From Phascolomyces articulosus (taxonomy: Eukaryota; Mucoromycota; Mucoromycetes; Mucorales; Lichtheimiaceae), in contig JAIXMP010000053.1 in assembly GCA_025677815.1 (NCBI GenBank), forward strand, positions 62,001-126,000: 64,000 nt of DNA, read 5' to 3'. The translations under genes and the position numbers were made by a program. Shown here one piece after another: positions 60,518 to 64,000 of the stretch (position 1 is its first letter; every line of letters begins with the position of its first letter). Below the pieces are notes generated by a model, which had not been told where the DNA came from, did not search any database, and was given only the letters and a program-made list of their open reading frames with translations.

Positions 60518-63500
60518 TCATGATTCTTGAGCGGCACTTTCATTAGAGCAATATCGTCTTAAGATTTCTGCAAGAGCGTTATGATTTGTTGGTTTTGTGA
60601 GAAATCTGTATATGTTGTATGTTTTTTATTAGTAATAATTTACGCATTGCATATTGACAGATTTTTTGTTGAACAGCACTATAAAATTAAAAATCAACTT
60701 ACCCATTCATTCCAGCATCTATGCATAATTTACGTGTACTACCTTGAATATCAGCCGTAAGGGCACTGATGGGTATAGGTTTTCTTTTTTCTTCGGTTTC
60801 AATTTTTCTGATTCGTTTGGTAGCCTCAACACCATCGCACTAGATAAAAAAAAAGGATCTCACTGTTAATAACTGACTTCGGCATACACTATGCGTATAA
60901 TTAGAAATTAAATCACATAAGAAGGCTGCTTATGTTACCTTGGGCATATGATGGTCAAAAAATGCCATTACAAAATGGTTTTGTGGTTGATTAGTCCATA
61001 CTTCAATTGCTTCAAGGCCATCATTAACACATGTGACTTGGAAGCCAAACCGCGTGGTAAGTTGTTTACATAAAAGTTTCTGGGCAACTGGATTGTCTGA
61101 TAAAATTATATGAAACATAGATCAATATTGTGCTTTTGTCAATAATGTCATATTACCATATTAACAAAAGTAACAGTTACAATACCTTCAGCAATTAAAA
61201 TATGCATCTTGCTAAATTGTTCACGTTCTTCAGGAGTAATAATCACTTCATTGGGATCGCGGGATTTTTTCTTTCCAAAGCCTTTATTTGGTGTCATTGG
61301 TAGTCGTCGCAAAGATAATGTTTGTTGTCGACCTGAAGAAATATTAGCAGGATGTATAGAAGGAGACATTTTTGTGTGCTGCAAAACATCAGTCAGTGTC
61401 CGAAGTAAAGTTTTTCGACGCAACGGAACTGAAATACGAACAACTATATGATGGTTTCCATTTTCTTCTTTGATAATATTGTCATAATCTCTTTTGGTTT
61501 TATTACTACTATGCTGTGCTTCTTTTTCTGTTATTTGATCTGTTATGGCTTTCATGGCTTGTTCGTTGTTATTCCAGTGTTTGTTGTCCATAAGCATTTC
61601 TCCCATTTCACCTGTGGGGTAATGCATTACTAATATACATTGTGCACGCTGTAAACATTTTTTGAACTGACCTATCCTCGTTATAAATTCTGGATCAAGC
61701 GATAAGTACAATCCAATAATAACGACCTGATAATCTGTTACATTACATTTAAATAATTCTTGAATAGAACAGACACCGTCTACTATGGAACCCGGTAATA
61801 AATGTTGAACCAGAGTGACAGTTGATGGATATTTATCTGCAACCAAAATACGTACACCATTAATCTGTTCTGAAAGGCCACTAAGAAGCTTATCGTGAAT
61901 ACTCTTGGGTTTCCCACTTGATATAGGAGTGGTTGTTTTTATGTTGAAGAAAAAAGTGGAACCTTTTGGTGAGGTGCTCTTGGCATTGATTTTACCCTCC
62001 ATAAGCTCAACTAACTGGAGACATATGCTTAAACCTAAACCGGTACCTCCATACTTGCGGCTGTATAAATAATATGAATATTGGTTTTTTTTTTTCCTGT
62101 TCACTTTGTATTATACTGATGTAAAAAAAATACTTACGTTGTGCTGCCATCCACTTGAGAGAATGGAACAAAAAGAGATTTACGTTGTTCATCACTAATG
62201 CCAATCCCTGAGTCTATCACTTCAAACAAGAGTGATACACCATTCTCGTTAGCATTATGATTTGGACTCATTGATTCCTTTTCCACAGAACATCGAATCT
62301 TAATTTCCCCTTCATCTGTAAACTTGATTGCATTGCCTAATAAATTAATTATGATTCTATATAGTATACTGTAAGTTATTTTTGCAAGAGTATATTGTAG
62401 AAGATAAAGTATGTATTAACTATATATATTATTAATTGTGTTCCCACATACTGTCTAAGGCGGTTTTCATCTGCTATGACAACAGAGGGAACATCAGGTG
62501 CTATTTCATATGTAACGTTTAACCGTTTTTTAATAGCCATGGCAATCAGCATTTCCACTACATCTGCAATTACATCTTCAATAACAACTTTTGATAAATC
62601 GAGTGAAACTTTTCCAGCTTGTAACTATAGATAAAGATATATAAGTATCAAAAAATGGTGCTTTTATGGCCGATCTCTATAACAGTATAACAATATATGT
62701 ATATAAATCACTGCTATTTATACACCACCTTTGAGAAATTGAGAAGATCGTCAATAAGTCTTAATAGCATCTCACACGATTCTTTTGCAGTCTTGACAAG
62801 GTCGCGTTGTTCCGGGTCTAATCTGTATTAATTAATATTAAGGCAATAGTTTAGTTTCAAAACTTATATTATTAATAATAGCAATAATAAATATAAATAT
62901 TGGCGATGCTTTACTCAGTATCAGCTAATAATGTTATCATGCCATAAAACCCAGCAAATGGTGTACGAATCTCATGGCTCATGTTAGCTAAAAACATTTC
63001 ACGCAATCTTGTAGCTCGAATAGCAGCTTCTTTACTACGTTGGGCCTCTTCCAAAGCTCTTCTTTGCATTTCAATCATTCTATTAAATGTTGAAGAAAGT
63101 CCTTTAAACAATTGAAACATTTTATCTTTTATCATAACTGAAACCTATGTGACTTAATTTACCTCACATTTGCCATGGTAGCACGTTGAACGGATTTAAA
63201 CAAGGATGCGTTGGTGGTAGAAATACCCATTTGTTGACATAACAAACTCAATACCGTTACATGATGTTGCGTAAAAACACCAACTGCCCCTTCAATAAGC
63301 AAACAACCCACCGTTTGGAACTTATGTGTGATGGGCATACAAATTACTGATTTTTCACCGGTGCGTTCAAACCAAGGTCCAACTGCAAACCGTGTGTCTT
63401 TTTTCACATTGTAAATAAATATGCTTTCACCTGTATGAATGGTATGATTGATAATGTTGCTCGAGACCAACTTTTCGGCATCATCTAATGGCTTGGGTGG

Positions 63501-64000
63501 GTCATATGTAGCAACAGGTTCGTTCTGACAGCCATATGCACAGACACCATATTTATCCTCCTTGAGAATAATAGCTCCACAATCTGCACCGCTGTTTTCA
63601 AAAATAATATCCAACATGGAGACTAATAACTTGTCAAACCTCACTTCTGATGAAATGACATGCGAACTCTTTAATATGGATGCCATATCAACCTATAATA
63701 AAGATATTAGTTATCATTTTTACAACATTCGTTTAAGATTTTTATAGTACAGTTAAGATATAAAACGTACAATATCAAGACATTGTAATGTTTGTTCTGT
63801 TGTTACTGGTGGTATACTCTCGGCCGTATATGGCTCGTTATTATTGACGGTAGTACTAATAACGGGTGAAGTGTTGCTAGAATCTTTTATCGTAGTAGTA
63901 TCAGATGGTTGTATGCTGACACTACTGTTCCACCCATTTGGAGGTGTGTGGCTGCCATAATAATATGGTAATGTATCTGTTTGCACTCCAGCATTATGGG
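60518..64000 (-). CDS. Mak2/Mak3-type hybrid histidine kinase, copy B (partial)
   Basis: Second kinase, cut by the window end. The stop is at 60518 (ends [13 protein letters not shown]). Visible from C- to N-terminus: receiver (ILIAED, FFDHHMP, ALTAD, LTKPTN), pseudo-receiver ([14 protein letters not shown]), HATPase ([18 protein letters not shown]), HisKA ([16 protein letters not shown]), GAF (63686-63159) and the linker before it (to 64000). Its intron positions match copy A. Identity to copy A is about 70% in the C-terminal exon (61148-62060) but about 97% in the GAF exon. The N-terminal kinase-like and AAA parts lie beyond the window. H-box, N-box and receiver residues are intact, so it should be an active kinase. 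Confidence 0.9.

Noticed and set aside
1..64000. CRISPR arrays, rRNA genes or bacterial-type operons
   Set aside because: No regularly spaced direct repeats, no rRNA-like sequence, and intron-rich eukaryotic gene structure throughout.

Overview
This is nuclear DNA of a fungus, most likely an early-diverging filamentous one (Mucoromycota/Mucorales; inferred, not proven). It is strongly AT-rich. Genes are split by many short introns with GTAAGT/GTATAT-type donors. Proteins carry Q/N/S/T-rich low-complexity stretches. Fungal families are present: a Mak2/Mak3-type giant hybrid histidine kinase, a Dma-type FHA-RING ligase, Dbp7, Mpe1, Nse1 and HET-domain proteins. All gene models and percentages were worked out by eye; no search was run.

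Layout. (1) 1-11.9 kb: accessory region built from a repeated unit. Each unit is a conserved 3' flank, a minus-strand HET-domain gene and a conserved 5' flank. Unit 1 is complete. In unit 2 the HET gene is reduced to its last ~18 codons and the rest is replaced by a ~3.9-kb cassette with long inverted-repeat arms; the cassette carries a small unknown gene and a secreted GlcG/HbpS-like gene. (2) 13.0-28.6 kb: ordinary single-copy genes: Borealin/Nbl1-like (+), long-chain acyl-CoA synthetase (-), ataxin-10-like (-), Sec2-like Rab GEF (+), a PX-domain sorting nexin (+) and Mpe1/RBBP6 (+). (3) 28,661-37,437: an 8.8-kb segment bounded by near-perfect 24-bp terminal inverted repeats and flanked by TA on both sides. 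It sits between the 3' ends of the convergent genes Mpe1 and Nse1 and contains two more HET units. (4) 37.6-44.3 kb: Nse1 (-) and Dbp7 (+), transcribed divergently from a 157-bp gap, then a FHA-RING E3 ligase (-). (5) 44.3-48.4 kb: AT-rich gene desert with microsatellites and one structured GC-richer island. (6) 48.4-64.0 kb: two tandem minus-strand giant hybrid histidine kinases, the first complete and the second cut by the window end. They share a near-identical GAF-region patch inside otherwise diverged sequence.

Functional reading. The core genes are housekeeping: mitosis (Borealin-like, FHA-RING), SMC5/6 genome stability (Nse1), ribosome assembly (Dbp7), mRNA 3' processing (Mpe1), membrane traffic (Sec2, sorting nexin) and fatty-acid activation. 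The two accessory themes are a HET-domain (non-self recognition) family amplified within transposon-like DNA, and a tandem pair of multi-domain stress-sensor kinases. The strongest candidates for something new are the TIR-bounded HET element, the cassette that replaced a HET gene, and the converted patch in the kinase pair.
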